A stretch of DNA of 64,000 nucleotides from Mesorhizobium sp. 113-3-3 (GTDB lineage: Bacteria; Pseudomonadota; Alphaproteobacteria; Rhizobiales; Rhizobiaceae). This document shows positions 1 to 9,272 of this stretch, piece by piece (position 1 is the stretch's first letter; every line of letters begins with the position of its first letter). The position numbers were made by a program, and so were the translations under genes. Under the pieces are notes generated by a model. It searched no databases. It saw nothing but the letters and a program-made list of their open reading frames with translations, and was not told where the DNA came from. The DNA is taken from assembly GCF_016756495.1 (NCBI RefSeq), contig NZ_AP023243.1, positions 2,980,501-3,044,500 on the forward strand, in the 5' to 3' direction.

Positions 1-1038
1 GCGCTTGAGGCTATTGAGCGGCCTTTCGAAAACCAGCCAGGAAATCGAGGCCACGACAATCGTGGCGGTGCTTGCGACCAGGAACCGTCCTGGTCCTTGC
101 TGCGAGACATTGAGCGGAATCCAGGGTTGCGACTTGACGGCGAGCGACAGCAATATCGGATGATAGAGATAGACGCCGTAGCTGATACGGCCCAGCGCCA
201 GCAGCGGCGGCAGTTCCGCAAACCTGCCAAGGGTGCCGCCAAGGCCGCGCGAACAGGCGGCGACGATGGCCACCAGCGGCACCAGGGGCAGGATCTGCAG
301 CAGCAGCCAGCGGGCCCATTCCAGCGTCGGATCGGGAGGTGCCGGGACAAACCACTCGATGACAAGGAACGCGGCCGCGAAGGCCGGCCAGCCCAGCCGC
401 ATCCATTGCGGCAGGCCGGCGCCCCTCGATCGCCAGCAGGCCAGCAGCGCGCCTGACGCCAGCGCATCCATCGACGCTGGCGGCAGCAGGTCGCGCGCCA
501 AAGCCGGAGTGGCGGTCACCGGCCAGTAGAAGCGATAGGCCAGCGACAGCGCGATGACGCCGATGCAGATCTGTTCAAAGCGCCGCCGTGGCGCCAGCAG
601 GACGACCAGCGGCCAGGCAAGATAGAACTGCTCCTCGATGCTCAGGCTCCAGAAATGGCACAGCACCCAGGGGTTCCAGTCATTGCGCAGCGCATACCAG
701 AAATTCGACAGATAGAGCGCATGCCAGAGCAGCGATCCCCTGGACTGTTCCAGGTCGACCAGCCAGACGAAACCCAGCACGGCAAAATAGGGCGGGAATA
801 TCCGCAGCGCCCGCCTGATATAGAAGGACCGCAGCGCGGGGCCGGTCTCGAACGCGGCGGCCGAACGCGCCTCCAGAAGTAGGCGCGTGATCAGGAAGCC
901 GCTCAGCACGAAGAACAGCCGCACGCCGATATGGCCCCAGAAGGAAGATCCTCCGGCCGCGAAGAAATGAGAGTACAACACCATCGTCACGGCGATGGCC
1001 CTCAGTGCATCCAGCTGGATGTCGCGGGCGTTTGCCAT
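1..1038 (-). CDS. Acyltransferase 3 (OafA/YrhL-type) membrane protein, partial
   Basis: Open from an ATG at 1036-1038 on the minus strand to the left edge without a stop, giving 346 codons, so the C-terminus is missing. The protein opens with MANARDIQLDALRAIAV, the usual start of acyltransferase-3 proteins, followed by hydrophobic helices, the FVLSGFLITRLL segment, an RRALRIFPPYF motif and HFWSLSIEEQFYL (the conserved S-x-x-E-E-Q). The end visible here, GRISYGVYLYHPILL then WLVFERPLN, is typical of the last helices of the family. Members transfer acyl groups to cell-surface polysaccharides, lipopolysaccharide or Nod-factor-like glycans at the inner membrane; the substrate here cannot be told. 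The family usually has 340-400 residues, so only a short tail lies outside. No partner gene is visible on its strand. Confidence 0.9.
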   Translation of the reverse strand, partial: MANARDIQLDALRAIAVTMVLYSHFFAAGGSSFWGHIGVRLFFVLSGFLITRLLLEARSAAAFETGPALRSFYIRRALRIFPPYFAVLGFVWLVDLEQSRGSLLWHALYLSNFWYALRNDWNPWVLCHFWSLSIEEQFYLAWPLVVLLAPRRRFEQICIGVIALSLAYRFYWPVTATPALARDLLPPASMDALASGALLACWRSRGAGLPQWMRLGWPAFAAAFLVIEWFVPAPPDPTLEWARWLLLQILPLVPLVAIVAACSRGLGGTLGRFAELPPLLALGRISYGVYLYHPILLSLAVKSQPWIPLNVSQQGPGRFLVASTATIVVASISWLVFERPLNSLKR

Positions 1039-1585
1039 CAGCTTGCGCCCATGTGATGTCCGTGCCGCCTGGCTGCTTCGAGCCGCAGGCCAAGACGAAC
1101 GATACCTGTCCTCGGCCCGGTACCGTCAAACCCGAGCCCTGCGAGTCCATCCGAGTCAGGAACGAATTCGACGGATGGACAGCTCAAGTTCGTCAAGCTG
1201 GCGGAATCCTCCACGGCGTATGTCCAGTCGCAAACGAGTCCCCCAGGGTGATGGTTCGGTCACGGCATTGTGCAGTGCAACACAAAAAATTTAGCAAGCT
1301 GAAATACTTGTGTGAGAAAGGCTATAAATTGGCAAAAAGCTGCCATTCTTCCGGCTTCTTGCGATCTTTGACAGGAATTCAACCTTTTGGTTCGAATTGT
1401 TCCGATCTACCCGCCTTGGTTGATCGAAAGCATTTCTGCCCTGGGAGGCAGGAGGCATTCGAATCTTCCTAAATAAATCTCGAAATTTGAGAAATCTACA
1501 TTTTATCTATTGCGGGTCATTCGGAGCTGCCCGGAGAATGAATTGGAATGATTGGCTTTCTGCGGTGCAGCATGGTGGCGAGGCG
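1039..1585. other. Intergenic region, no gene seen
   Basis: About 550 bases lie between the acyltransferase start and the efflux-protein remnant. The stretch from about 1270 is AT-richer than the surroundings. A short hairpin (CTGCC/GGCAG) lies near 1436-1451 and an AT-rich imperfect dyad near 1478-1494. I see no credible coding frame. It should contain the acyltransferase promoter, but no clear -35/-10 pair stands out. Confidence 0.5.
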
Positions 1586-1821
1586 TCGAGCCTCGAAAGC
1601 ACGCTCTCCGAGACCAGCCTGCCCGACGTGCTCGACGCGCAGCGTTCGCTCTATCCGGCCGAGGAGTCACTGCTGCGAAGCCGCGTGCTTTTGGCGACCG
1701 ACTGCATCGCCCTCAACAAGGCGCTCGGCGGCGGCTCGGCGGTGCGGTCGACAGCACGAAACCCGAGATCGCCGACGTCAAGACCGGCCCACGGCTGGCG
1801 GTGCAGCGCACGGCGTCGTGA
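1586..1821 (+). pseudogene. Remnant of NodT-type RND efflux outer-membrane factor (C-terminal end)
   Basis: A frame running through 1586-1735 encodes SETSLPDVLDAQRSLYPAEE and then LLRSRVLLATDCIALNKALGGG. This matches the last helical repeat of NodT/OprM-like outer-membrane efflux proteins (LDVLDAQRSLY...VALYKALGGGW). After the GGG the frame slips: the neighbouring frame continues with a plausible tail (AVDSTKPEIADVKTGPRLAV) and stops at 1821. Only about 80 of the roughly 480 residues of the family remain, and there is no signal peptide or start, so this is a decayed 3' end. No RND pump or membrane-fusion gene lies nearby. The family match is from memory of conserved motifs. Confidence 0.7.
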
Positions 1822-1878
1822 ACAAATGTGTAACCAAAATCGGGGGCCGTCCGCTTATGGTGCGATGGAGGCCATGTG

Positions 1879-2565
1879 ATGTCGCGCACCTACGATCTTG
1901 CATCCGATGTGGTCCGGCGTGTCTATGAAAGGCGGATAGACGCGCCGGCAATCCTCGATACCGCCACGGAATTTCCGAACGCGGCGAAATTCACCGCTGC
2001 CTGGCGCGACATCCGCGACGAAGCGCTTGGCGTGCATCTGGGCAAGGTCCCGCGCTTCCATGACATCATGCCGGAGCAGGCCGAGATATCGGCCAATGAC
2101 GGTCTCGACTGGCGCATGTTCGTGCTCAAGGCCTATGACATGGCGGTGCCGGAGAACCTGGCGCGGATGCCGGTTCTCAGCCGCCTGCTGGCCGAATGCC
2201 CGGAGGTCAAATCGGCGGCTGTCTCGTTCCTCGCGCCGCGCAAGCACATCCCCAGTCATCGCGGGCCATTCCGCGGCATCATGCGGTTTCACCTGGGCCT
2301 GGTCATCCCGCGCCAGGCCGATGGCCGCCCGGCAACCATCATGATGATCGACCGTCAGGAGAAACGCATCACCGACGGCGAAGGCATGCTGTGGGACGAC
2401 ACCTACCCGCACGAGGTGATGAACAATGCCGACGAAGCGCGCATCGCCTTGCTGCTCGATGTCTGGCGTCGGGGCATGCCCTGGGACATGGAATTGCTGT
2501 CGCGGCTGATCGTGCGTGGTGTGCAGGCGGGCATGCGCCTCAGGGGCGTGTCGTTCAGCGGCTGA
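1879..2565 (+). CDS. Aspartyl/asparaginyl beta-hydroxylase-domain protein (LpxO-like)
   Basis: Encodes 228 residues. The ATG at 1879 has GGAGG seven bases upstream; an in-frame GTG directly before it is less likely. The core looks like the Fe(II)/2-oxoglutarate hydroxylase domain: HIPSHRGPFRGIMRFHLGL at about residues 123-141 (candidate iron ligand His127, with Arg136/His138), then WDDTYPHEVMNNADEARIAL at about 172-191 (second His178, and Arg188 for the co-substrate). Known relatives hydroxylate Asp/Asn residues or, as LpxO, the 2-position of a lipid A acyl chain. It lacks the membrane helices of enterobacterial LpxO and is shorter than that enzyme, so the substrate is open. It stands alone between a remnant and a sensor kinase gene. 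Confidence 0.8.
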   Translation: MSRTYDLASDVVRRVYERRIDAPAILDTATEFPNAAKFTAAWRDIRDEALGVHLGKVPRFHDIMPEQAEISANDGLDWRMFVLKAYDMAVPENLARMPVLSRLLAECPEVKSAAVSFLAPRKHIPSHRGPFRGIMRFHLGLVIPRQADGRPATIMMIDRQEKRITDGEGMLWDDTYPHEVMNNADEARIALLLDVWRRGMPWDMELLSRLIVRGVQAGMRLRGVSFSG

Positions 2566-2716
2566 CCCGGGGGCGGGCGACTTGGCGGCCTAGGGCGAGC
2601 GAAACCGATTTGGCGCCCTGACGCGGAGGCATGTGCCAGCATCCTCCTGTATTGTGATGGCAGGCCCGCCCTATCGCTGATACTGATGGCGCTCACACAC
2701 AGCACAGGCGCCGCAG

Positions 2717-3802
2717 ATGACATCCGACACACAGAAGGCCGAAGCGGTCGAGCAGTTGCTCGATACGCCAGACCTTGCCAGCGCGCTGGAGAGCGAACAG
2801 TTCAAGAAATTCCTCGACCAGGTGCCGATCGCCATTGCCGTCTCGGACCTCGGCGCGAAGGAGCGCGTCGTCTATGCCAATCCGGAATTCGAGAAACTGT
2901 CGGGCCTGAAGGCGGCCAGGCTGGCCCAGAAGCACTGGGCGGCACTTTCCGGCACTGGCCTGCACCGGCAGAAGGACCGCGCGCTGTTCGAAGCGTTGGT
3001 CGAGGACACCGATTTTGTCGGTACGTTCCGGCTGGAGCGGGCCGAGCATACGCCGGCGATCGTCGACGCCTATTCCAATGTCATCGAGGACGACAATGGC
3101 AAGGTCTGCTTCCGGCTGGTGGCGCTGGTCGACGTCTCGGCGCATGGCGAGACCGAGGATGCAGCTTCGGTCGAGGGACGCGTGCGCGAGAAGGACACGC
3201 TGCTGCGCGAACTGCAGCACCGGGTGAAAAACAATCTGCAGATGATCACCGCGCTGATCCGGCTGGAGACGCGCAACGCGATGGAGCCGGACCAGAAGCG
3301 GTTCGAGAGGCTGGCCGGCCGCGTCGACGCGCTGGCGATCCTTTACCAGACGCTGTCGGGCGACGATCACAAGGACGAGGTCGATCTCGGCGTCTATCTC
3401 AGCCAGATCGCGTCGGCGGTGATGAACTCGCATGCGGTCGAGGGCATTCGCCTCGACATGAAGGTCGATACCTATCCGGTGTCGATCAACGTCGCCATGC
3501 CGACCGGGCTGGTGGTGAACGAGCTTTTGACCAATGCGCTCAAGCATGCCTTCAAAGGGCGCGACGGCGGCACGATCACGCTGCATAGTATCGTGAACGG
3601 CGATGGCTGCCGTATTGTCATTGCCGACGACGGCATCGGCCTGCCCGAAGGCGAGACCTGGCCCAAGCCCGGCAAGCTAGGCGCGCTGATCGCGCGTTCG
3701 CTGACCGAGAATGCCAAGGCGGAATTCGACGTGAATTCGAGCGCCAGCGAGGGCACGCGGGTGACCATCGTCTTCAAGCGCTCCGTTGCCGCCGCCGCTT
3801 AG
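2717..3802 (+). CDS. PAS-domain sensor histidine kinase, HisKA_2/HWE-like family
   Basis: Encodes 361 residues with no signal peptide or membrane helix, so a cytosolic kinase. Residues about 28-140 form a PAS-like sensor (DQVPIAIAVSDL, YANPEFEKLSGL). Residues 163-200 hold the phospho-acceptor helix ELQHRVKNNLQMITALI with His168, diagnostic of the HisKA_2 group common in rhizobia. The ATP-binding domain follows: the N-box NELLTNALKHAF at 269-280 and the G-box DDGIGLP at 305-311. No response regulator lies next to it; such orphan kinases often signal to PhyR/EcfG-type or single-domain regulators, which is not shown here. The signal is unknown. The start has only a weak ribosome-binding site. 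Confidence 0.88.
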   Translation: MTSDTQKAEAVEQLLDTPDLASALESEQFKKFLDQVPIAIAVSDLGAKERVVYANPEFEKLSGLKAARLAQKHWAALSGTGLHRQKDRALFEALVEDTDFVGTFRLERAEHTPAIVDAYSNVIEDDNGKVCFRLVALVDVSAHGETEDAASVEGRVREKDTLLRELQHRVKNNLQMITALIRLETRNAMEPDQKRFERLAGRVDALAILYQTLSGDDHKDEVDLGVYLSQIASAVMNSHAVEGIRLDMKVDTYPVSINVAMPTGLVVNELLTNALKHAFKGRDGGTITLHSIVNGDGCRIVIADDGIGLPEGETWPKPGKLGALIARSLTENAKAEFDVNSSASEGTRVTIVFKRSVAAAA

Positions 3803-3997
3803 GCAGGCAGCTCCAACCATGCCGTGAATGGCCGGAAGGGTGTTCCCGACTTCCGGACCCGTTCCAGCGCTTGCCCCAGCCGACTGTCTTCCCGTGCCTC
3901 ACGACAGGCCTGCCCGGGGAGGCCATAGCTGCCAGCCATGCCGTGGGTCGGGCGGATGCCCGGCATGGCAGGGAAGGGTGAAACAGAAGTGACATCG

Positions 3998-4870
3998 ATG
4001 CCAATTGCCAGTCGCGAAGCGGCGCCCTTGCCGGTCGCGGCGCTGATGGGGGCCATGGTGTCGATCCAGATCGGCGCCACCTTCGCCAAGACCCTGTTCC
4101 CGGTGATCGGCGCGCAAGGCACGACGACGCTGCGGCTGGTCATCGGAGCGCTGATGCTGATCGCGGTGCTGCGGCCCTGGCAGATGCGGCCGTCGCGCGC
4201 CACCATGCCGTGGCTGGTCGCCTATGGGGTGACACTCTGCGCGCTCAACCTCTTATTCTACGCAGCCCTTGCCAGAATCCCGCTCGGCGTTGCGGTGGCG
4301 CTCGAATTTTCCGGGCCGCTGCTGGTGGCGACGCTGACCTCGCGGCGCGCCAGCGATTTTGCCTGGATCGCGCTTGCGCTGGCCGGCATCATCCTGTTGT
4401 CGCCCTTCATCCATTCGCTGCAGCCGCTCGATCCGACCGGGGTGATGCTGGCGCTGGCGGCCGGCGGCTTCTGGGCGCTCTACATCGTGCTTGCCCAGAA
4501 GGCGGGTGCGGAGCTCGGCACCCGCACCACCGCCTATGGCATGGCGATCGCCGCCGTTCTGGTGCTGCCCTTCGGCGTCGCGCAGGCGGGAACCGGGCTG
4601 CTGGCGCCGTCGATCCTGGTCAGCGCGCTGCTCGTCGGCCTGTTTTCCAGCGCATTGCCGTTCTTCCTGGAGATGGTGGCGCTGACCCGCATGCCGGCCC
4701 GCATCTACGGCACGCTGACCTGCCTGGAGCCGGGGCTCGGCGCGCTGGCCGGCTTTCTGTTCCTGCACGAGAGCCTGACCCCGCCGCAGCTCGCCGGCAT
4801 CGCCGCCGTCATCGTCGCGGCCGCCGGCACAGCACTGACCTCGAAGCCGCCGGTGCCTTCGCCGGAGTAG
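3998..4870 (+). CDS. rhtA: EamA-family transporter, RhtA-like threonine/homoserine exporter
   Basis: About 290 residues and ten hydrophobic segments, arranged as two repeats of five as in DMT/EamA carriers. Segments such as AALARIPLGVAVALEFSGPL and TRMPARIYGTLTCLEPGLGA strongly resemble the RhtA branch, inner-membrane exporters of threonine, homoserine and related compounds. I chose the ATG at 3998 because the 20 codons upstream are not membrane-like; a GGGAAGGGTG stretch lies about 20 bases upstream, so a start at 3938, 3956 or 3965 is possible. It is convergent with the autotransporter gene, 60 bases away. The exact substrate is not proven. Confidence 0.82.
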   Translation: MPIASREAAPLPVAALMGAMVSIQIGATFAKTLFPVIGAQGTTTLRLVIGALMLIAVLRPWQMRPSRATMPWLVAYGVTLCALNLLFYAALARIPLGVAVALEFSGPLLVATLTSRRASDFAWIALALAGIILLSPFIHSLQPLDPTGVMLALAAGGFWALYIVLAQKAGAELGTRTTAYGMAIAAVLVLPFGVAQAGTGLLAPSILVSALLVGLFSSALPFFLEMVALTRMPARIYGTLTCLEPGLGALAGFLFLHESLTPPQLAGIAAVIVAAAGTALTSKPPVPSPE

Positions 4871-4930
4871 GGGGACGCCAGAACACGGACCGCACGACGT
4901 CAATTGGCGTGAACCGGCGGCCTGCTGCCG

Positions 4931-7900
4931 TCAGAACTTGACGCTGAGGTTGGCCTTGGCGCCGTTGTCCGCCGCGCCGCCGCCGAACTGCCCGGTATAG
5001 GACAGGCCAAGCGTGGCATTGGCCGACATTCTCATGTCGAAGCCGGCCTCGATGATCGCGCTGTCCCTGGCGATCGGCACGCCGGCGATGGTGAAGGCAT
5101 CGCCGCCGGCGAAGGCGAAGTTTGAGCTCGGCGTGACATCGCCGAAAGCGTGGCGCCAGCCGAGCATGCCGCGTGCGGTGGCATTGACGCCGCCGAGCGC
5201 GAAATCGGTCGAGCCGCGCAGGCCGAGTGTGGTGAAGGTGGCGTCGGTACTGGTGCCGGCGCTGGTCAAGGCCGCCGCACCGCCGGTTTCGCTGAAGCCG
5301 TCCGTGTGCACGCTGACATAGGCGAGATTGGCGAAGGGCTCGAACTTGAATTGTCCGGCATCGGCCTTGTAGGCGAATTCGCCGAACATCTGCGCGGTGC
5401 CGGCGTCGTAGTCGGCCGACAGCGCATCCGTGAAGCCGTTGAAGGCGACGGAGCGATGTGTCGAAAGGCTGCTCCAGCTGTAGGCCGCACCAGTGCGGAA
5501 GGCGATGGCCCCCCAATTGGTGCCGCCATAGAGGCCGAGATGGTAGCTGTCGCTCTTGCCGGAGGAATTGCGATCGTCGGCATCGAAGCTCGAATGGCTG
5601 TAGCCGCCCAGAACACCGACGCGCCAGCCTCCGACCAGCGTGTCGGCGCCGGCCAGCAAGCCGCCGGTCGAGCGGTCGAAGGCGGCGGCGTTGCCGTCGC
5701 TGTCTGCATTGCCCCAGGAGCCAAAAGCCTGGCCCCAGACGGCAAAGCGATCAGTGTCGGCGGCGACCATTTCGGGACCGCCTTCGTCATAGGCCATGAC
5801 CGGCAGCGCTGCCGTGCTGCCATCGCCGAAAGCTGAAGCGATGCGGTTGGTGGCGGCGTCGCGAACGAAGCGGGAGTCCTCGAGCAGCATGCCCTTGGCC
5901 GAGGCATGGATTTCGCCCGAGAGCTGGTCGAAGGCGTTCTGGGCGGCTGCTTCGCTCGGCAGGCCCATGATGGCATCAAAGAGCGGATTGCCAGCCCCCA
6001 GGCTTTCGGCGCCGCCGCCGGTGGCGATCTGGTTGGGCGTCAGGCCGACCTCGGCGAAGGACTTCGCCTGCACCACATCGAGATAGACATGCGTCGCGTC
6101 GTAATTGGCGACAAGGCCGACGAACGGACCGGCCCCGGTGAGCGTGTAGGTGCCGATGACGCCCGTATCGGCTTGCAGGACCGTGTAATGCGTGCCCAGC
6201 ACGTAAGGCGCGGCATCCGTCTTGACCACGTCGAGGACAGCGCCCGCGGCGATGGTCGCCGTGCCCGTCGCCTGGATGAGGTCGGACTGGCCGGCGGTGG
6301 TGAGTTCGACCTGGTAGACCGAGCCCGCTGCCTGGTCGATGTCGCCGGCGACCTTGAGGGTGCCGATCGAATTGCCCGGTGCGATGATGCCGCCCGACTG
6401 GGCGACGATGCCGCCCACCGTGCCGTTGCCGCCCAGCGTGCCGCCCGAGATCGTCACCAGCGAACCGGCCAGCGAACCGTTCACTGCCAGCCGTCCGCCG
6501 CTCACATTGGTGGCGCCGGTGAAGCCGCTCGAATCGGCGGTCAGGTTCGTCGTGCCGGCGATCTGGTTGATCGTCCCCAGCCCGCTGATCGTGGCGCCGA
6601 ACGCGTAGTTGGCTCCGGTGTGATTGAAATTGAGCGTGCCGACGCCACTGCCGAACTGCAGCGCGGCCGGGCCGAAAACGCCGGCGCCTGTGGCCGCGGA
6701 ACCTGCCGCGGCGCCGATGTTGAGCGTGCCGGTGGAACCCGCGTGGCCGGCAATGGTGACGATGCCGCCCGCCGAAACCGTGCCGCCGTTCGAAATCGTC
6801 AGTGTGCCCGATCCGTCGAGGCCAACAGTAAGGCCCGCGCTGCTGGTCCAGGTCGAGCCTGCGCCGTCGACCGTCGCTGTGCTGGTCGAGCCTGGATTGA
6901 AGCCGACATAGCCCCAAGCATTGCTGACCGCGCCGCCCTTCAAGACGTTCAGTTCAGCGGTTCCGAGGTTGCCGATATAGAGGTCGCCGCTGTTGGCCCA
7001 GGCAGAGTTGGCATCGCTTACGGTCACGACGCCCTTACCCGTACCGCCATTGCCAACGGTGCCGCCCACGCTCTTGACGGTGCCGCCGTTCGAGATGGTC
7101 AGCGTGCCGGTGCCCACCGTGCCGACGAACAGCGCCGAGCTGTTGATCCAACTCGAGCCGGCGCCGTCGACGGTCGCCGTGCCGGTTGAGCCCAGCGATT
7201 TCCCCAGGTGGCCGACGGTGTTTTTCACGGTGCCGCCGCCCTGGATGGTCAGCGTGCCGACACCGCCGCCGCTGACGCCGAGATAGAGACCTGAACTGCT
7301 GTTCCATGTCGAGCCCGCGCCGGTGACCACCGCGGTGCCGGCGGAGTAGTTGCCGAGATAGCTCAGAACGCTGTTGACGGTGCCGCCGTTTGAAATGGTC
7401 ATCGTGGCGGTGCCGCTCCGGCCGACAACGAAGAGACTGCCGCTGTTGGTCCAGGTCGAGCCGGCGCCGTCGACGAACACCGTGCCGGTCGAGGCGGCAC
7501 CATAGCCGATGGTGGTCGAGGCGCTGCTGACGACGCCGCCGTTCGAGATCGACAGCGTGCCCGTGCTGAGGCCGCCGACATACATGTCCGCGCTGGTCCA
7601 GGTCGAGCCGGCATTCGCGACGGACACCATGCCGGTCGAGCCAGCCGAATTGCCGATATAGGCCGTGGCGTTGCTGACCTTGCCGCCATTGGTGATCGCC
7701 AGAGTGCCCGCGCCGAAATCGCCAACAGCCAGGTTGGAACTGTTGGTCCAGGTCGAGCCGGCACCGTCGACGAACACCATGCCGGTCGAGCCAGCCAAGT
7801 TGCCGATCTGGGCCGCGCTGTTGCTGACGGCACCGCCTTTGGAGACCGTCAACATTCCCGTGCCTTGATTGCCGACGAGCAGATTGGAACTGTTGGTCCA

Positions 7901-9049
7901 AGTCGAGCCGACGCCGTCGACGGACACCATGCCGTTGGAGTCTGCATACGAACCTATGGTGCCCGTGGCGTTGCCGACCGCACCGCCCTTGGTCACGGTC
8001 AGCAAGCCGGTGCCGTTGTCGCCGACAGTCAGATTCCCGCTGTTGGTCCAGGCCGAGCCCGCGCCCGAGACCATCGCAGCGCCGCTGGAACTGGAGTACT
8101 CGCCCACGGTTCCATCAACATTGCCGACCGTGCCGCCATTCGTGATGTTCAGGATGCCGGTGCCGTTGAAGCCGACATACAGGCTGGAGGCGACGGTCCA
8201 ATTGGATCCCGCACCGTCAACCGTCACGGCGCCGGTGGAGCCTCCGACATAGCCGAGCGCAGCGGCGCCGCCAGTGCTGACCGCGCCGCCCTTCAGAACG
8301 TTCAATGTCCCGTTGCCGGAGTTGCCGACATATAGGTCCGAGCTGCTTGTCCAGGTCGAACCCGCACCGTCGACCGTCACCGTGCCGTTGGAGCCCGCAT
8401 GCCAGGCGATGGTGCCGACGGCATTGCTGACCGCGCCGCCCTTGGTGATAACAAGCGTGCCCGTGCCATGTTCGGCTACGTACAGGTCGCCGCTGTTGGT
8501 CCAGGTCGAGCCGATTCCGTCGACGGTCGCGGTGCCGGTGCCGCCGGAGCCGACATGACCCACGGTGTTGCTGACGGCGCCGCCGTTCGAGATCGTCAAG
8601 GTGCCGGTGCTGCTCGGACTGGCGGCAAGGAAAAGGTCCGAACTGTTGTTCCAGGCCGAGCCTGCTCCGGTCACCGTCACGACGCCGTTCGTGTCCGAAA
8701 GATAGCCCAGAAAGGCGGCAGTGCTGACGAGCGTGCCGCCGTTTTTGATCGTCAGCGAGCCGGTGTGGCTCGCAATGGTGCCGAGAAACAGATAGTGCGC
8801 GGCCGCATTTGCCCCGTCTATCACGGTCGGATTCGGGAATGTCGCATTGAGCGTAACGTCGTCGCTCGAGGTGGGGACAGCGGCGGGGTTCCAGTTTCCG
8901 ACGGTGAACCAGTCGGTGGAGGCGGCACCGGTCCAGTTATCGGCAGCCGAGGCAGTGAGTGGCTGGCCAAGCCAGACCAGCGCGGTCGACGTCAGCATGA
9001 GATGCTTCAACGCCTTCGCCTTGCGGCCTCCAAATTCGTGCTGCGGCAT
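4931..9049 (-). CDS. Large repeat-rich autotransporter (type Va secretion) surface protein
   Basis: Encodes 1372 residues from the ATG at 9047-9049, which has AGGGG just upstream. The N-terminus carries a long Sec signal (basic start, hydrophobic LMLTSTALVWLG, cleavage near TASA). The passenger then has 13 repeats of about 50 residues with a GAGSTWTNSS-x-LYVG...GTLTISNGGAVSN pattern, the PATR-type repeat that folds as a right-handed beta-helix. A region at about 880-1090 resembles the linker (GGNGTVGGIVAQSGGIIAPG, a common autotransporter motif). The last 260 or so residues form the beta-barrel and end in the required aromatic residue (NLSVKF). No protease or passenger enzyme motif was seen, so a role in adhesion or surface coating is likely. 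An AraC regulator gene lies immediately upstream on the same strand. Confidence 0.93.
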   Translation of the reverse strand: MPQHEFGGRKAKALKHLMLTSTALVWLGQPLTASAADNWTGAASTDWFTVGNWNPAAVPTSSDDVTLNATFPNPTVIDGANAAAHYLFLGTIASHTGSLTIKNGGTLVSTAAFLGYLSDTNGVVTVTGAGSAWNNSSDLFLAASPSSTGTLTISNGGAVSNTVGHVGSGGTGTATVDGIGSTWTNSGDLYVAEHGTGTLVITKGGAVSNAVGTIAWHAGSNGTVTVDGAGSTWTSSSDLYVGNSGNGTLNVLKGGAVSTGGAAALGYVGGSTGAVTVDGAGSNWTVASSLYVGFNGTGILNITNGGTVGNVDGTVGEYSSSSGAAMVSGAGSAWTNSGNLTVGDNGTGLLTVTKGGAVGNATGTIGSYADSNGMVSVDGVGSTWTNSSNLLVGNQGTGMLTVSKGGAVSNSAAQIGNLAGSTGMVFVDGAGSTWTNSSNLAVGDFGAGTLAITNGGKVSNATAYIGNSAGSTGMVSVANAGSTWTSADMYVGGLSTGTLSISNGGVVSSASTTIGYGAASTGTVFVDGAGSTWTNSGSLFVVGRSGTATMTISNGGTVNSVLSYLGNYSAGTAVVTGAGSTWNSSSGLYLGVSGGGVGTLTIQGGGTVKNTVGHLGKSLGSTGTATVDGAGSSWINSSALFVGTVGTGTLTISNGGTVKSVGGTVGNGGTGKGVVTVSDANSAWANSGDLYIGNLGTAELNVLKGGAVSNAWGYVGFNPGSTSTATVDGAGSTWTSSAGLTVGLDGSGTLTISNGGTVSAGGIVTIAGHAGSTGTLNIGAAAGSAATGAGVFGPAALQFGSGVGTLNFNHTGANYAFGATISGLGTINQIAGTTNLTADSSGFTGATNVSGGRLAVNGSLAGSLVTISGGTLGGNGTVGGIVAQSGGIIAPGNSIGTLKVAGDIDQAAGSVYQVELTTAGQSDLIQATGTATIAAGAVLDVVKTDAAPYVLGTHYTVLQADTGVIGTYTLTGAGPFVGLVANYDATHVYLDVVQAKSFAEVGLTPNQIATGGGAESLGAGNPLFDAIMGLPSEAAAQNAFDQLSGEIHASAKGMLLEDSRFVRDAATNRIASAFGDGSTAALPVMAYDEGGPEMVAADTDRFAVWGQAFGSWGNADSDGNAAAFDRSTGGLLAGADTLVGGWRVGVLGGYSHSSFDADDRNSSGKSDSYHLGLYGGTNWGAIAFRTGAAYSWSSLSTHRSVAFNGFTDALSADYDAGTAQMFGEFAYKADAGQFKFEPFANLAYVSVHTDGFSETGGAAALTSAGTSTDATFTTLGLRGSTDFALGGVNATARGMLGWRHAFGDVTPSSNFAFAGGDAFTIAGVPIARDSAIIEAGFDMRMSANATLGLSYTGQFGGGAADNGAKANLSVKF
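6820..8680 (-). repeat. Thirteen-copy, about 150-bp tandem repeat inside the autotransporter passenger
   Basis: Counting the GAGSxW landmark gives 13 units spaced close to 50 codons apart. Units differ at synonymous and some variable positions (for example STW/SAW/SNW and LYVG/LFVG/LTVG), so it is a diverged coding array rather than a recent expansion. One unit (NAGSTWTSADMYVG) is a residue shorter in its landmark segment. Confidence 0.85.
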
Positions 9050-9111
9050 GCAATCCCCTGATGTGGCGGTCGTTTCGCCCTGACCCGACATGTCATCGGC
9101 GTCGGGCTGTT

Positions 9112-9177
9112 GTCTTGGGCAGGGCCGCACCGGAATTGGACTGGAGCGAGGTGCGGCGGCTTTTCCGCGCACTGTGA
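9112..9177 (-). promoter_or_regulatory. Upstream element shared with the first Omp gene
   Basis: Read on the minus strand, a 36-base core (9112-9147) containing CAATTCCGGTGCGGCCC and GCCCAAGAC matches 31 of 36 positions with 11886-11921 upstream of the outer-membrane protein gene at 12014, in the same orientation to its gene. A weaker match continues to 9177. Its near edge lies 62 bases before the autotransporter start. It may be a promoter, operator or conserved leader; no function is known to me. Confidence 0.6.
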
Positions 9178-9272
9178 TGGTTTGGCACCATCGGGCCTCT
9201 CGGGTGCGGCCGACCTCCGTCTCGAAGGGAAGGGAAATTGCGCCGCCCGTCCGGCAGCGGAACCTTCCGGAT

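Noticed and set aside
680..1150. A minus-strand frame running across the acyltransferase start
   Set aside because: The true acyltransferase frame is open from 1038 to the left edge with all family motifs; this one is an overlapping shadow with no recognisable domain.
5906..7189. Long plus-strand open frame opposite the autotransporter
   Set aside because: It mirrors the GC-rich repeat array; the minus strand encodes a full signal peptide, passenger and barrel, so this frame is a shadow.
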